Of a stretch of DNA of 15,751 nt, positions 7,258 through 15,501 are shown piece after piece. Each line of letters begins with the position of its first letter. Position 1 is the stretch's first letter. This DNA comes from an uncultured Prevotella sp. (GTDB lineage Bacteria; Bacteroidota; Bacteroidia; Bacteroidales; Bacteroidaceae): assembly GCA_938018155.1 (NCBI GenBank), contig CALIIG010000119.1:1-15751 (forward strand), read 5' to 3'. A program made the position numbers and the translations under genes. Below the pieces are notes generated by a model that had not been told where the DNA came from, made no database searches, and saw only the letters and a program-made list of their open reading frames with translations.

Positions 7258-9543
7258 ATGAACGAGCAAGACTTGATAAATAAAGAGCGCGAAGAGGTTG
7301 ATAACAAGCTCATAACCGACGCATTCCATCATCTTCTGGGAACCTATTTGGCATCCACCCACCGCAAAAAGGTTGATATTATCACCAAGGCTTTCCACTT
7401 TGCCCGTCAGGCCCACAAAGGTGTAAGGCGATTATCGGGTGAGCCTTACATCCTACACCCTATCGCCGTAGCCCAAATTGCTTGTGAAGAAATGGGACTT
7501 GGGTCAACGAGTATCTGTGCTGCTCTTCTGCACGATGTGGTAGAAGATACCGACTACACCGTTGAAGATATTGAAAATATATTCGGTACAAAGATTGCTC
7601 AAATTGTTGACGGGCTAACTAAAATAAGCGGCGGGATATTTGGTGATCATGCCTCTGCACAAGCTGAAAACTTCAAAAAGTTGCTGCTTACTATGAGTGA
7701 TGACATCCGCGTTATCCTGATTAAGATTTGCGACCGCTTGCATAACATGCGTACTTTAGCCTCTCAACCTGCCAACAAACAATATAAAATAGCAGGCGAA
7801 ACTCTCTATATCTACGCACCATTAGCCAATCGTCTCGGACTCAATAAGATTAAAACAGAACTCGAAGACCTTAGCTTCCGCTTCGAACATCCGGAAGAAT
7901 ATATCAGCATTATCAACAAACTTTCGTTCACAAAAGAAGAGCGAGACCGTCTCTTTGAGGAATTTACGGCTCCCATTCGTGAGGCTCTTGACAGGATGGG
8001 GTTTCAATATCATATTAAGGCTCGTGTGAAAAGCCCTTACAGTATATGGTGTAAGATGCAGAACAAACACGTTACCTTTGAAGAAATATACGATATTCTA
8101 GCCGTCCGAATCATCTTTACGCCTCAACAGCGCAAGGATGAAATCAACGACTGTTTCCAAATATACGTTGCATTAAATCAAATATATAGAAGCCACCCCG
8201 ACCGCTTACGCGACTGGGTTAACCACCCAAAGGCAAACGGTTATCAGGCTTTACATGCAACCATGATGTCGCGCAGAGGACAATGGATTGAAGTACAGAT
8301 ACGGTCAGACCGTATGGATGAAATTGCAGAACAAGGCTTTGCTGCTCATTGGAAGTACAAAGAGGGCGACAGTACAGAAGAAGATACCGAGCTGAATAAA
8401 TGGTTAGGTACCATCAAAGAAATCTTAGACGACCCGCAACCAGATGCCATGGACTTCCTCGATTCCATTAAACTGAATCTGTTTGCTTCTGAAATATTTG
8501 TATTTACTCCTAAGGGAGAGGTAAAGACGATGCCTGCAGGATGTACCGTTCTCGACTTTGCCTTTCAAATTCATACTGTTCTTGGCAGCCACTGTATAGG
8601 CGCAAAAGTCAACCACAAACTTGTACCCTTAAGTCATAAATTGCAAAGTGGCGACCAGGTTGAAGTGTTAACATCCAACTCGCAGCACGTACAGTCGTCA
8701 TGGATCAACTTTGTAACTACGGCAAAAGCGCGCAATAAAATACAGGCAATACTTCGACGTGAAGGAAGGCAAATACAAAAGAAAGGAGAAGATTTACTCA
8801 ACGACTGGTTAAAGAAAAACGATATTGAGCTGTCTTCATCGGTTATCGACCGCCTGTGTAAGTTCCATGACACCACATCACACGAGGCTTTTTTCCAGGC
8901 TCTTGGCAGCCATTCTGTTATTCTTGGCGAAAACGACGTAGAAGAACTCTCTGAGAAAAGGAAAAACTCGTCAGGCTCAAGCTGGCGCCGTTATGTACCC
9001 TTCCTGCGGAAAAGTGAGAAGAGAAAAGAAGAACTATTGGCAGATACACAGCCTGTCAGCGACAATTTGCTTACGGTTGGGCCGGGTTTTAATAAGAAGC
9101 GACCGTGCATAATCTCTGAGCAATCCATCGGTATGTACCTCTTTTCATCGTGTTGTCACCCAATCCCCGGCGACGATATTCTCGGCTTTATCGACAGTAA
9201 CTCCCACGTTACTATCCATAAACGCTCATGCCCTGTTGCAAGCAAACTAAAGTCGAGCTTCGGAACGCGCATCCTCGATGCCCAATGGGATATGCACCAC
9301 CAGTTGTTTTTCGATGCAACCATTGAGGTACATGGAATTGATCGCAAGGGTATGCTACACGACGTTTCTGAAATAATATCACACAAGCTCAACACAAATA
9401 TCCATCAAGTAAGTTTCTCTGTTAACGAAGGTATATTTAAAGGGCGAATAGAATTAAGAGTTCACGATCGTGATGAAGTAAGAAATATCATGAAGCTCCT
9501 GAAAGAAATTAACGATATGCAGGAGGTACAGCAGATATTGTAA
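7258..9543 (+). CDS. rel: Bifunctional (p)ppGpp synthetase/hydrolase (long RSH)
   Basis: The 761-residue long RSH protein has, in order, an HD hydrolase domain (about 40-200), a synthetase domain (about 245-360), TGS (about 410-473), a Cys/His-containing region (CCHPIPGDD at 632-640 and HKRSCP at 654-659) and a C-terminal ACT domain (about 683-761). The hydrolase looks active: YILHP with H67, LLHDVVEDT with H92/D93 and E96/D97, and DRLHNMRTL with N163. The synthetase has KSPYSIWCKM (258-267), GYQALHAT and EVQIR with E345/Q347. The residues RLRD (316-319) occupy the RXKD position, pointing to a bifunctional Rel/SpoT rather than a synthetase-only RelA. It makes and degrades (p)ppGpp at the ribosome during starvation. 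The gene is last in the plus-strand run and converges on merR. Confidence 0.96.
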   Translation: MNEQDLINKEREEVDNKLITDAFHHLLGTYLASTHRKKVDIITKAFHFARQAHKGVRRLSGEPYILHPIAVAQIACEEMGLGSTSICAALLHDVVEDTDYTVEDIENIFGTKIAQIVDGLTKISGGIFGDHASAQAENFKKLLLTMSDDIRVILIKICDRLHNMRTLASQPANKQYKIAGETLYIYAPLANRLGLNKIKTELEDLSFRFEHPEEYISIINKLSFTKEERDRLFEEFTAPIREALDRMGFQYHIKARVKSPYSIWCKMQNKHVTFEEIYDILAVRIIFTPQQRKDEINDCFQIYVALNQIYRSHPDRLRDWVNHPKANGYQALHATMMSRRGQWIEVQIRSDRMDEIAEQGFAAHWKYKEGDSTEEDTELNKWLGTIKEILDDPQPDAMDFLDSIKLNLFASEIFVFTPKGEVKTMPAGCTVLDFAFQIHTVLGSHCIGAKVNHKLVPLSHKLQSGDQVEVLTSNSQHVQSSWINFVTTAKARNKIQAILRREGRQIQKKGEDLLNDWLKKNDIELSSSVIDRLCKFHDTTSHEAFFQALGSHSVILGENDVEELSEKRKNSSGSSWRRYVPFLRKSEKRKEELLADTQPVSDNLLTVGPGFNKKRPCIISEQSIGMYLFSSCCHPIPGDDILGFIDSNSHVTIHKRSCPVASKLKSSFGTRILDAQWDMHHQLFFDATIEVHGIDRKGMLHDVSEIISHKLNTNIHQVSFSVNEGIFKGRIELRVHDRDEVRNIMKLLKEINDMQEVQQIL

Positions 9544-9567
9544 CACCTGTTATATTGCACAACAATC

Positions 9568-9918
9568 CTACATCAGTCCGTCAAGATGCTTTTTAAGGTC
9601 TAACAACTGTTCGCGAACATTAATCAGATTTTCCAATATATCTGCACTCTTATCAACGTTACCTCTGTTCTCGTGCATATATTTACGCGCAGCTGCTATT
9701 TTAAATCCGCGAACTTTAATCAGATTATAAATTACTTTAATGTCTTCAATATCCTTGTCGGTATATTGTCGAACCTTTGTCGAAGCTACTGTTTTGGGCT
9801 TAAGATTAGGAAATTCGGTTTCCCAATAACGCAATGTACTCTCGTTAACACCAACCTCCCGAGCTACCTCTTTAATAGAATAGTATAATTTAGGATTTTT
9901 ATTTGTATTCAGAGCCAT
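9568..9918 (-). CDS. Small MerR-family transcriptional regulator
   Basis: The 116-residue protein has a MerR-type winged helix-turn-helix: YYSIKEVAREVGVNESTLRY (12-31) followed by WETEFPNLKP, and a wing with VRQYTDKDIEDI (49-60). RGFKIAAARKYM then leads to a short C-terminal coiled coil (about 92-113) that probably dimerises the protein. There is no separate ligand-binding domain and no Cys residue, so metal or thiol sensing like classic MerR is unlikely. Similar short MerR-like proteins occur near alaS in Bacteroidales, but the target is unknown to me. The gene converges on rel (24-base gap) and is divergent from alaS. A TATCTTTG element and a strong inverted repeat lie in its upstream region, and the repeat could be its own operator. 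Confidence 0.9.
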   Translation of the reverse strand: MALNTNKNPKLYYSIKEVAREVGVNESTLRYWETEFPNLKPKTVASTKVRQYTDKDIEDIKVIYNLIKVRGFKIAAARKYMHENRGNVDKSADILENLINVREQLLDLKKHLDGLM

Positions 9919-9977
9919 AACGTTTTTCTTATTAACCGTTTCGTTATTTGTACCGGTATTTCACCACAATTTTATTA

Positions 9978-10015
9978 CGTTGTAAAGGGCATATCGACAT
10001 GCTCCCTTTACGATG
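9978..10015. repeat. Inverted repeat at the merR transcription start region
   Basis: GTAAAGGG (9982-9989) and CCCTTTAC (10004-10011) form a perfect 8-bp inverted repeat around a 14-base centre that itself begins with CAT and nearly ends with ATG. Read as plus-strand RNA, the stem extends outward to 9978/10015 through G-U pairs. There is no T-tract, so it is not a terminator. It lies immediately downstream of the minus-strand -7 element TATCTTTG and so overlaps the expected merR transcription start. It could be a dimer-binding operator or a 5' leader hairpin. Confidence 0.6.
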
Positions 10016-10023
10016 CAAAGATA
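10016..10023 (-). promoter_or_regulatory. Putative -7 element for merR
   Basis: The minus strand reads TATCTTTG followed by CATCG, a full match to TAnnTTTG. It would give a leader of roughly 90 bases before the merR ATG, containing the inverted repeat. No TTG is seen at the usual -33 distance, which would fit a promoter needing an activator or having unusual geometry. Confidence 0.5.
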
Positions 10024-10067
10024 ATAAAAAGATTATATATAGAATCCGCCGACTGCAATCTTTTTAG

Positions 10068-10075
10068 TAACTTTG
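10068..10075 (+). promoter_or_regulatory. Putative -7 element for alaS
   Basis: TAACTTTG followed by CAGC matches the Bacteroidetes -7 element, about 40 bases before the alaS ATG. A clear -33 TTG is not visible. It is divergent from the merR element, with 44 bases between them. Confidence 0.5.
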
Positions 10076-10116
10076 CAGCTGATTATCAATGAGTATCAAA
10101 AAAATATTGTAATATA

Positions 10117-12783
10117 ATGATGACAGCAAACGAGATACGCAATTCTTATCTGAAGTTTTTTGAATCAAAGGGACACGTTATCGTACCATCGGCTCCTATT
10201 GTGGTGAAGGACGACCCTACTTTAATGTTTACAAATGCCGGTATGAACCAGTGGAAGGACATTATTCTTGGTACTAAAGAACCTGCCCCACGCCGCAGAA
10301 CCGACTCACAAAAGTGCCTTCGTGTAAGTGGAAAACATAACGATTTGGAAGAAGTTGGGCGCGATTCGGCCCTTAGCCACCACACCATGTTCGAAATGTT
10401 AGGCAATTGGAGCTTTGGCGATTACTTTAAAGAGGGAGCCATTGATTATGCCTTCGAGTATCTTGTAGGCGTTCTTCATCTCAACCCTAAAGACCTTTAC
10501 GTCACCGTTTTCGAAGGCGATGCCTCTGAAAAACTCTCTCGTGACGATGAGGCTTCGTCATACTGGGAGAAGCATTTCCCTAAAAATCACATTGTAAACG
10601 GCAATAAGCACGACAACTTTTGGGAAATGGGCGACACCGGTCCTTGCGGTCCCTGCACCGAAATACATATCGATTTCCGTTCCGAAGAAGAGAAAAGCAA
10701 GGTCCCCGGCGAAACATTGGTTAATAAAGACCATCCGCAAGTTATTGAGATTTGGAACATTGTATTCATGCAATACAACCGTAAGGCTGATGGAAACCTG
10801 GAGCCTCTCAAAATGCACGTGATTGATACGGGTATGGGGTTCGAGCGTTTAGTACGCCTTATGCAAGGTAAAAACTCGAACTATGATACCGATATTTTCA
10901 CCCCTATCATCAGTGAAATTGAACGTTTGTCAGGTAAAACCTACAACCATACGTTCCCAGAGGGACCCAATGGCGAGGGTATCAATGACGAACAAAAGGT
11001 AGATATTGCCATCCGTGTGGTGGCCGACCACTTACGTGCCGTCGCTTTTGCCATTGCTGACGGCCAGTTACCCGGCAACGCAAAAGCGGGATACGTTATC
11101 CGTCGCATCCTGCGCCGTGCTGTTCGCTATGCTTATACCTTCCTTGATCAGAAAGGAGCATTCATGTTTAAGCTTATACCCGTACTGGTTCATGAGATGG
11201 GAGACGCATATCCTGAACTGAAAGCACAGCAGGAACTCATCGCCAAAGTAATGAAACAAGAGGAGGATAGTTTCCTCCGTACGCTGCAGAACGGTATCAA
11301 TCTGCTTGCCGATGATATGGAAAATATGAAGAAAGCCGGCATCAAACAACTTGATGGTGCCAAGGCTTTCCGCCTTTTCGATACCTATGGCTTCCCTCTT
11401 GACCTCACCGAACTGATATGCGGTGAGAACGGTTTCACCGTTGACGAGGAGGCTTTCAATGCTGAAATGGAGAAACAAAAGTCGCGTGCCCGCAATGCTG
11501 CTGCCGTAGAGAACAGCGACTGGGTAAAGATTAAGGACGGCGAACAGGTGTTTGTGGGTTACGATCACGATGAATATCCCTGCCATATCTTGCGTTATCG
11601 CAAGGTAACACAAAAGAAATCAACGTTCTATGAGGTTGTTCTCGATTATACTCCATTCTATGGAGAGATGGGCGGACAAGTTGGAGACAAGGGCCTTTTA
11701 ATCTCCGACACCGAAACATTAGAGGTTATTGATACCAAACGTGAGAACAATCAGAGCATCCATATTATCGAAAAACTGCCGCAAAACCCCGCTGCAGCCT
11801 TCAGGGCTGTGGTTGATTCTGACAAGCGTGAGGGTTCAGCCTGCAACCATACAGCTACTCATCTTCTCGACTATGCACTGAAACAGGTGCTCGGTGAGCA
11901 AACTGAGCAACGCGGATCGTATGTAGATGAAAACGTGTTGCGCTTTGATTTCAACTGCTTTGAAAAGGTTACCGATGAAAAACTACGTCAGGTTGAGCGC
12001 ATCGTTAACCAGATGATACGCCAGAATTTGCCTCTTGAGGAGCACCGCGACACCCCCGTTGAGGAAGCCAAAAAGTATGGAGCGGTAGCACTTTTCGGCG
12101 AAAAATATGGCGATAAAGTGCGTGTGGTATGCTTCGGACCGTCGGCAGAGTTCTGCGGTGGCATCCATGTGAAGAGCACAGGACATATTGGTTTCTTCAA
12201 AATTATTAGCGAAAGCTCGGTAGCTGCCGGCATACGCCGCATTGAAGCACTTACCGGAAAGGCTGCCGAAGAGCTTGTTTATACTGTACAAGACACGCTT
12301 AGCGACGTGCGTTTGTTGTTTAATAACACCAAAGACCTGCAAGGAACCATCGAGAAATTCATGGACGAGAACGCTGCTTTAAAGAAGGAAGTAGAGAAGT
12401 TCCAGGCACAAATAGTTGAACGTACCAAAGAAAAGCTCGTTAAAACAGCACGCGAAGTAAACGGCGTAAAGGTTATTACTGCCGTAATTCCTTTTGAAGC
12501 CGCTCAGGCAAAAGACCTTGTTTTCAAAATCCGACAGGCTATTCCGGAGAAGCTCGTTTGCGCCATCGGTTCAACGGCCCACAATAAACCCCTGCTAAGT
12601 GTTATATTCAGTGACGACATGGTAAGCGAGCGGGGCCTCAATGCAGGCAAGATTATCCGCGAGGCGGCAAAGCCAATGCAAGGCGGCGGCGGCGGTCAGC
12701 CTCATTATGCACAGGCCGGAGGTAAGAACCTGGACGGCATTTCAGCTGCCGTTGACAAGGTTGTTGAACTGGCAAATCTGTAA
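10117..12783 (+). CDS. alaS: Alanine--tRNA ligase
   Basis: The 888-residue class II synthetase charges tRNA-Ala in the cytoplasm. The N-terminal catalytic core shows [16 protein letters not shown], the [10 protein letters not shown] segment and [19 protein letters not shown] (87-105). The editing domain carries the zinc-site residues HTATH (H578, H582) and CGGIH (C680, H684), preceded by C672. The C-terminal C-Ala region has the glycine-rich [16 protein letters not shown] near residues 855-870. All modules are present and the length is close to the family norm. Translation may start at the first or the second of two consecutive ATG codons. The gene is divergent from merR, with its own -7 element upstream. 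Downstream lie 114 bases of structured DNA and then a strong terminator. Confidence 0.98.
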   Translation: MMTANEIRNSYLKFFESKGHVIVPSAPIVVKDDPTLMFTNAGMNQWKDIILGTKEPAPRRRTDSQKCLRVSGKHNDLEEVGRDSALSHHTMFEMLGNWSFGDYFKEGAIDYAFEYLVGVLHLNPKDLYVTVFEGDASEKLSRDDEASSYWEKHFPKNHIVNGNKHDNFWEMGDTGPCGPCTEIHIDFRSEEEKSKVPGETLVNKDHPQVIEIWNIVFMQYNRKADGNLEPLKMHVIDTGMGFERLVRLMQGKNSNYDTDIFTPIISEIERLSGKTYNHTFPEGPNGEGINDEQKVDIAIRVVADHLRAVAFAIADGQLPGNAKAGYVIRRILRRAVRYAYTFLDQKGAFMFKLIPVLVHEMGDAYPELKAQQELIAKVMKQEEDSFLRTLQNGINLLADDMENMKKAGIKQLDGAKAFRLFDTYGFPLDLTELICGENGFTVDEEAFNAEMEKQKSRARNAAAVENSDWVKIKDGEQVFVGYDHDEYPCHILRYRKVTQKKSTFYEVVLDYTPFYGEMGGQVGDKGLLISDTETLEVIDTKRENNQSIHIIEKLPQNPAAAFRAVVDSDKREGSACNHTATHLLDYALKQVLGEQTEQRGSYVDENVLRFDFNCFEKVTDEKLRQVERIVNQMIRQNLPLEEHRDTPVEEAKKYGAVALFGEKYGDKVRVVCFGPSAEFCGGIHVKSTGHIGFFKIISESSVAAGIRRIEALTGKAAEELVYTVQDTLSDVRLLFNNTKDLQGTIEKFMDENAALKKEVEKFQAQIVERTKEKLVKTAREVNGVKVITAVIPFEAAQAKDLVFKIRQAIPEKLVCAIGSTAHNKPLLSVIFSDDMVSERGLNAGKIIREAAKPMQGGGGGQPHYAQAGGKNLDGISAAVDKVVELANL

Positions 12784-12802
12784 AATCAGATGAAAACAAT
12801 GT

Positions 12803-12854
12803 CCTTATCCATACTGGTTTTAAGATAAAAACCACTAAAGAAACAACGATAAGG
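12803..12854 (+). other. Possible structured 3' region after alaS
   Basis: CCTTATC (12803-12809) can pair with GATAAGG (12848-12854), enclosing a second perfect hairpin TGGTTTT/AAAACCA (12815-12821/12828-12834) with loop AAGATA. There is no T-tract directly after either. A nested stem-loop in the alaS 3' UTR is plausible, but the region is AT-rich and function is unproven. Confidence 0.35.
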
Positions 12855-12897
12855 TACAGGATAAACATTAAAGAAACATTTATTATGAGATAGAAAG

Positions 12898-12936
12898 GAA
12901 TATCTGTTACACGGTTAGCAGATATTCTTTTTTTTA
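12898..12936 (+). terminator. Intrinsic terminator downstream of alaS
   Basis: GAATATCTG (12898-12906) pairs perfectly with CAGATATTC (12919-12927). The stem extends inward by a G-U and two A-U pairs to leave the loop CACGGT. A run of nine T follows at once (12928-12936). This is a typical Rho-independent terminator on the plus strand. No matching A-tract precedes it, so it is one-directional. The next gene starts only about 20 bases after the T-run. Confidence 0.85.
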
Positions 12937-12956
12937 TTTTTCAATTGGCATTATTT

Positions 12957-14051
12957 ATGAACAAACTCTGGTTTCTGGCCTTTTTCATGCTTCCGTTCAC
13001 CGGTGTTGCCTATGCAGCATGGCATACATGGAACATCCTCCCGCTGGCAAACACCTATAAGTATGTCGTCGTAGGCTTGCTGTTGCTGTGTTTTCTGTTG
13101 TTCTTCACCAACTTGAACTTCTTCCAAACCGACCGTCTGCCCATGCCCGTAGCCGCTGCTTTCTACGAAATTGGCACGTCGAGCTTGTTTATTTTGCTTT
13201 ATATGGTGATGTTATACCTGCTGTTAGACCTCGGCCATGCGGTACATCTGGTTCCCCACAATTTCCTTTACCACAGCTGGAAAGGCACTATTACCGTTGC
13301 CGTTATTCTAATATCGGTATTTACTTACGGTTATTTCCATTATATGGATAAGCAGCGTGTAACGCTCGATATGCCCACATCGAAGAAGCTCGAGCACCCA
13401 TTGAAAATTGTGATGGCCTCTGATCTCCACATCGGTTACCACAACAGGGTCGACGAACTCAACAGATGGGTCGACCTCATCAACCGCGAAAATCCCGACC
13501 TTATTCTGATTGCGGGCGATATTATCGACGGTCATATCCGCCCTTTACAAGAGCAAAATATGGCCGAACCGTTCCACAGGCTGAAGGCTCCCGTTGTAGC
13601 CTGCCTCGGGAATCACGAATATTACACCGGCGTAAGAAGCTCGTTCAACTTCTATAAAGCTGCCGGCATCCAGCTGTTATGCGATACGGCCATCACCATT
13701 AAAGGCATAAACATAATAGGTCGTGACGACAGAACCGACCCTCGACGCCAGTCGGTAAAGGGCCTTACGGCGTCATTGGATATGAACCGCTACACTATTC
13801 TCCTCGATCATCAGCCCTATCACCTCGAAGAAGCCGAGCAGGCAGGCATCGATTTTCAGCTTAGCGGACATACCCATTACGGGCAAGTATGGCCCGTCAG
13901 CTGGATAACCGACGCCATTTATGAGGATGCTTTCGGGCCCTTGCAGAAAGGACGCACACAATATTATGTCAGCAGCGGTTTGGGAATATGGGGTGGAAAG
14001 TTCCGCATTGGCACGCGTTCTGAATATATTGTTGCCACGCTCCACAACTAA
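12957..14051 (+). CDS. Membrane-anchored calcineurin-like metallophosphoesterase
   Basis: The 364-residue protein has about four N-terminal membrane segments (roughly 5-22, 36-53, 73-95, 111-128) and a calcineurin-like phosphoesterase domain. The two-metal motifs are complete: SDLHIG (D156, H158), AGDIIDG (D188), GNHEYY (N219, H220), LDHQP (H285) and SGHTHYGQ (H305, H307). The architecture resembles the YkuE/YaeI group, whose proposed substrates include lipid phosphates such as UDP-sugar lipids. The substrate cannot be read from the sequence. I prefer the ATG at 12957, giving MNKLWFLAF. A TTG at 12945 in the same frame would add four residues but lies almost against the terminator. The SprT-like gene follows after 29 bases. 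No promoter match is visible between the terminator and the start, so expression may depend on readthrough or a non-consensus promoter. Confidence 0.88.
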   Translation: MNKLWFLAFFMLPFTGVAYAAWHTWNILPLANTYKYVVVGLLLLCFLLFFTNLNFFQTDRLPMPVAAAFYEIGTSSLFILLYMVMLYLLLDLGHAVHLVPHNFLYHSWKGTITVAVILISVFTYGYFHYMDKQRVTLDMPTSKKLEHPLKIVMASDLHIGYHNRVDELNRWVDLINRENPDLILIAGDIIDGHIRPLQEQNMAEPFHRLKAPVVACLGNHEYYTGVRSSFNFYKAAGIQLLCDTAITIKGINIIGRDDRTDPRRQSVKGLTASLDMNRYTILLDHQPYHLEEAEQAGIDFQLSGHTHYGQVWPVSWITDAIYEDAFGPLQKGRTQYYVSSGLGIWGGKFRIGTRSEYIVATLHN

Positions 14052-14080
14052 TTACACCTTATTATATAAGCAACCACATC

Positions 14081-14731
14081 ATGCAGATTGACACGTTATG
14101 GATGAAAACCAACTTCATGAGGTTCAACGCGCAGTATTTCGACGGCGTGTTACCCCTGCCCCGACTGCGTACAGGCCGGTCGCGAACGCAATTGGGCACC
14201 ATGTCGTGCAAGCGAAAGACGAGCTGGGGACGTACCAAACTATACGACTTTACGATTTCTTTGAGCAACTATTACGACCAAACCGAACACCAGTTCCAAA
14301 GCGTTTTGTTGCACGAAATGATACATTTAAGCATAGCCGTGAGCGGTGTAAAAGATACTTCGCCCCACGGTGTTGTATTCCGCGGCCTGATGCAACGCCT
14401 CAACCGCGATGGCTGGGATATACAAATCATGACGAAAACACGCGACTATACAAAAGCATACACCGGCACTGCCACTGTTATCGCCCAATATATTGTGCTG
14501 GCTCTCGAAATGAACGACGGCAAAAGGTTCCTCTCTTCCGTCAATCCGAAGTTTGCACACGACATTAATCGCCAGTTGAAAATGGTGCCACAAATAAGCC
14601 ATTTCGCCTGGTTTACTACCTCCGACCGCTGGTTTGAGGCTATGCCCAAGGTACGATCACTGCGCGGCCGCCGTGTTACCGCCGAAGTTTTTCAGGCTAA
14701 AACGCAGGCCATGAAGCCGATAAACGTGTAG
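14081..14731 (+). CDS. SprT-like zinc metalloprotease domain protein
   Basis: The 216-residue protein contains the zinc-protease motif HEMIH (H78, catalytic E79, H82) preceded by a helix (QFQSVLL). The SprT-type third ligand lies in SPHGVVFRGL (H96). The upstream region NFMRFNAQYFDGVLPLPRLR (11-30) is the usual SprT-like lead-in: a helix, then NxxYFxGxLP. SprT-like proteins are relatives of eukaryotic Spartan, which digests DNA-protein crosslinks. Bacterial members are poorly characterised. The C-terminal Cys-based zinc ribbon seen in some relatives is absent here, as the only Cys is residue 43. Instead there is a basic C-terminal tail (RSLRGRRVT). No signal peptide is visible, so the protein is probably cytoplasmic. 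It follows the phosphoesterase by 29 bases, suggesting cotranscription. A 156-codon open frame overlaps it in another phase but looks like a shadow. Confidence 0.85.
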   Translation: MQIDTLWMKTNFMRFNAQYFDGVLPLPRLRTGRSRTQLGTMSCKRKTSWGRTKLYDFTISLSNYYDQTEHQFQSVLLHEMIHLSIAVSGVKDTSPHGVVFRGLMQRLNRDGWDIQIMTKTRDYTKAYTGTATVIAQYIVLALEMNDGKRFLSSVNPKFAHDINRQLKMVPQISHFAWFTTSDRWFEAMPKVRSLRGRRVTAEVFQAKTQAMKPINV

Positions 14732-14761
14732 CATAATACGCCTCTCTGTCTTCCAAAAGCA

Positions 14762-14784
14762 AGAATAAACGACAGTTTTATTCT
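14762..14784. other. Weak AT-rich hairpin after the SprT-like gene
   Basis: AGAATAAA (14762-14769) pairs with TTTATTCT (14777-14784) around a seven-base loop. It lies 30 bases after the SprT-like stop codon, where a transcript end is expected. There is no T-tract after it, and the stem has only one G-C pair, so terminator function is doubtful. Confidence 0.25.
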
Positions 14785-14824
14785 CCTAAGCCTATTATGT
14801 TCAGCATTCTTCTACTAACCATAC

Positions 14825-14855
14825 TTGCTTTTTCACCAAAACTATACTATATTTG
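14825..14855 (+). promoter_or_regulatory. Putative promoter of the exported-protein gene
   Basis: TTG at 14825-14827 is followed after 20 bases by TATATTTG (14848-14855), then C. This is a complete two-part match to the Bacteroidetes promoter and has the same spacing as the menB candidate. Transcription would start near 14862, leaving a leader of about 94 bases before the preferred ATG. I see nothing else in the 14732-14955 gap apart from the weak hairpin. Confidence 0.6.
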
Positions 14856-14955
14856 CATAACATCTTTATATAGGTATCTGCCAAGGCCGTAAACCTGTTG
14901 CCGAGGCATTAACTGTCAAATCTTCTTATCATTCATGACTAAAAACATAAGACGT

Positions 14956-15501
14956 ATGAAAAAATTGTTATCGCTCTTTGTCATGCTCATGCTCTCCATA
15001 GCTCTACATGCGCAACACAATGTGACCAAATTCTTAGGCATTCCCGTTGATGGCACGAAAACTTCCATGATTCAAAAGCTAAAAAATAAAGGCTTTACGT
15101 ATGATGTTAAGGCTAATTCGCTATCAGGAGAATTTAATGGAGGAAAGGTCAATATTATTATTAAGACTTATAAAAACAAAGTATGGAGAATTGCTATTTA
15201 TAATCAACATCCTTGTAATGAGGCACAAATTAAGACAAAATATAATAATCTCTGCCAGCAATTCAATAATAATGCCAAATACATATCGTTAGAATCAAAT
15301 GAGATTCCTGAAAATGAGGATATATCTTATCAAATGAGTGTAAATAGTAAAGAGTATCAATCATCCTACTACCAACTACCGAAAGATGAAGAATTAACTA
15401 AAAGACTTGTATGGTTTACTATTTTAGAAAATTATAGTAAATACGATCTGTATATATTCTACGACAACGAATACAACCACGATACAACAAACGAACTATA
15501 A
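14956..15501 (+). CDS. Exported protein of unknown function
   Basis: I do not recognise a named family. From the ATG at 14956 the product is 181 residues and begins MKKLLSLFVMLMLSIALHAQ, a standard Sec signal peptide with cleavage likely after HAQ (residue 20). An in-frame ATG at 14935 would add TKNIRR-type residues before it and is less likely. The mature part starts HNVTKFLGIPVDGTKTSMI and continues with KLKNKGFTYD, resembling the start of small repeat-type periplasmic proteins seen in Prevotella and Bacteroides (inference). It has a single mature Cys (in HPCNE), no lipobox and many Asn, Lys and Tyr. The C-terminus is acidic and polar (YNHDTTNEL). The gene is clearly more AT-rich than alaS and the phosphoesterase gene. 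It has its own promoter and terminator, so it is probably a single transcription unit. Confidence 0.75.
   Translation: MKKLLSLFVMLMLSIALHAQHNVTKFLGIPVDGTKTSMIQKLKNKGFTYDVKANSLSGEFNGGKVNIIIKTYKNKVWRIAIYNQHPCNEAQIKTKYNNLCQQFNNNAKYISLESNEIPENEDISYQMSVNSKEYQSSYYQLPKDEELTKRLVWFTILENYSKYDLYIFYDNEYNHDTTNEL

Noticed and set aside
11068..11613. 181-codon open frame on the minus strand inside alaS
   Set aside because: It is fully antisense to a strongly conserved gene, with no promoter match or recognisable motif.
14098..14568. 156-codon plus-strand open frame overlapping the SprT-like gene
   Set aside because: The composition is Arg/His/Pro-rich as expected for an off-phase reading, while the other frame carries the HEMIH and HG motifs.
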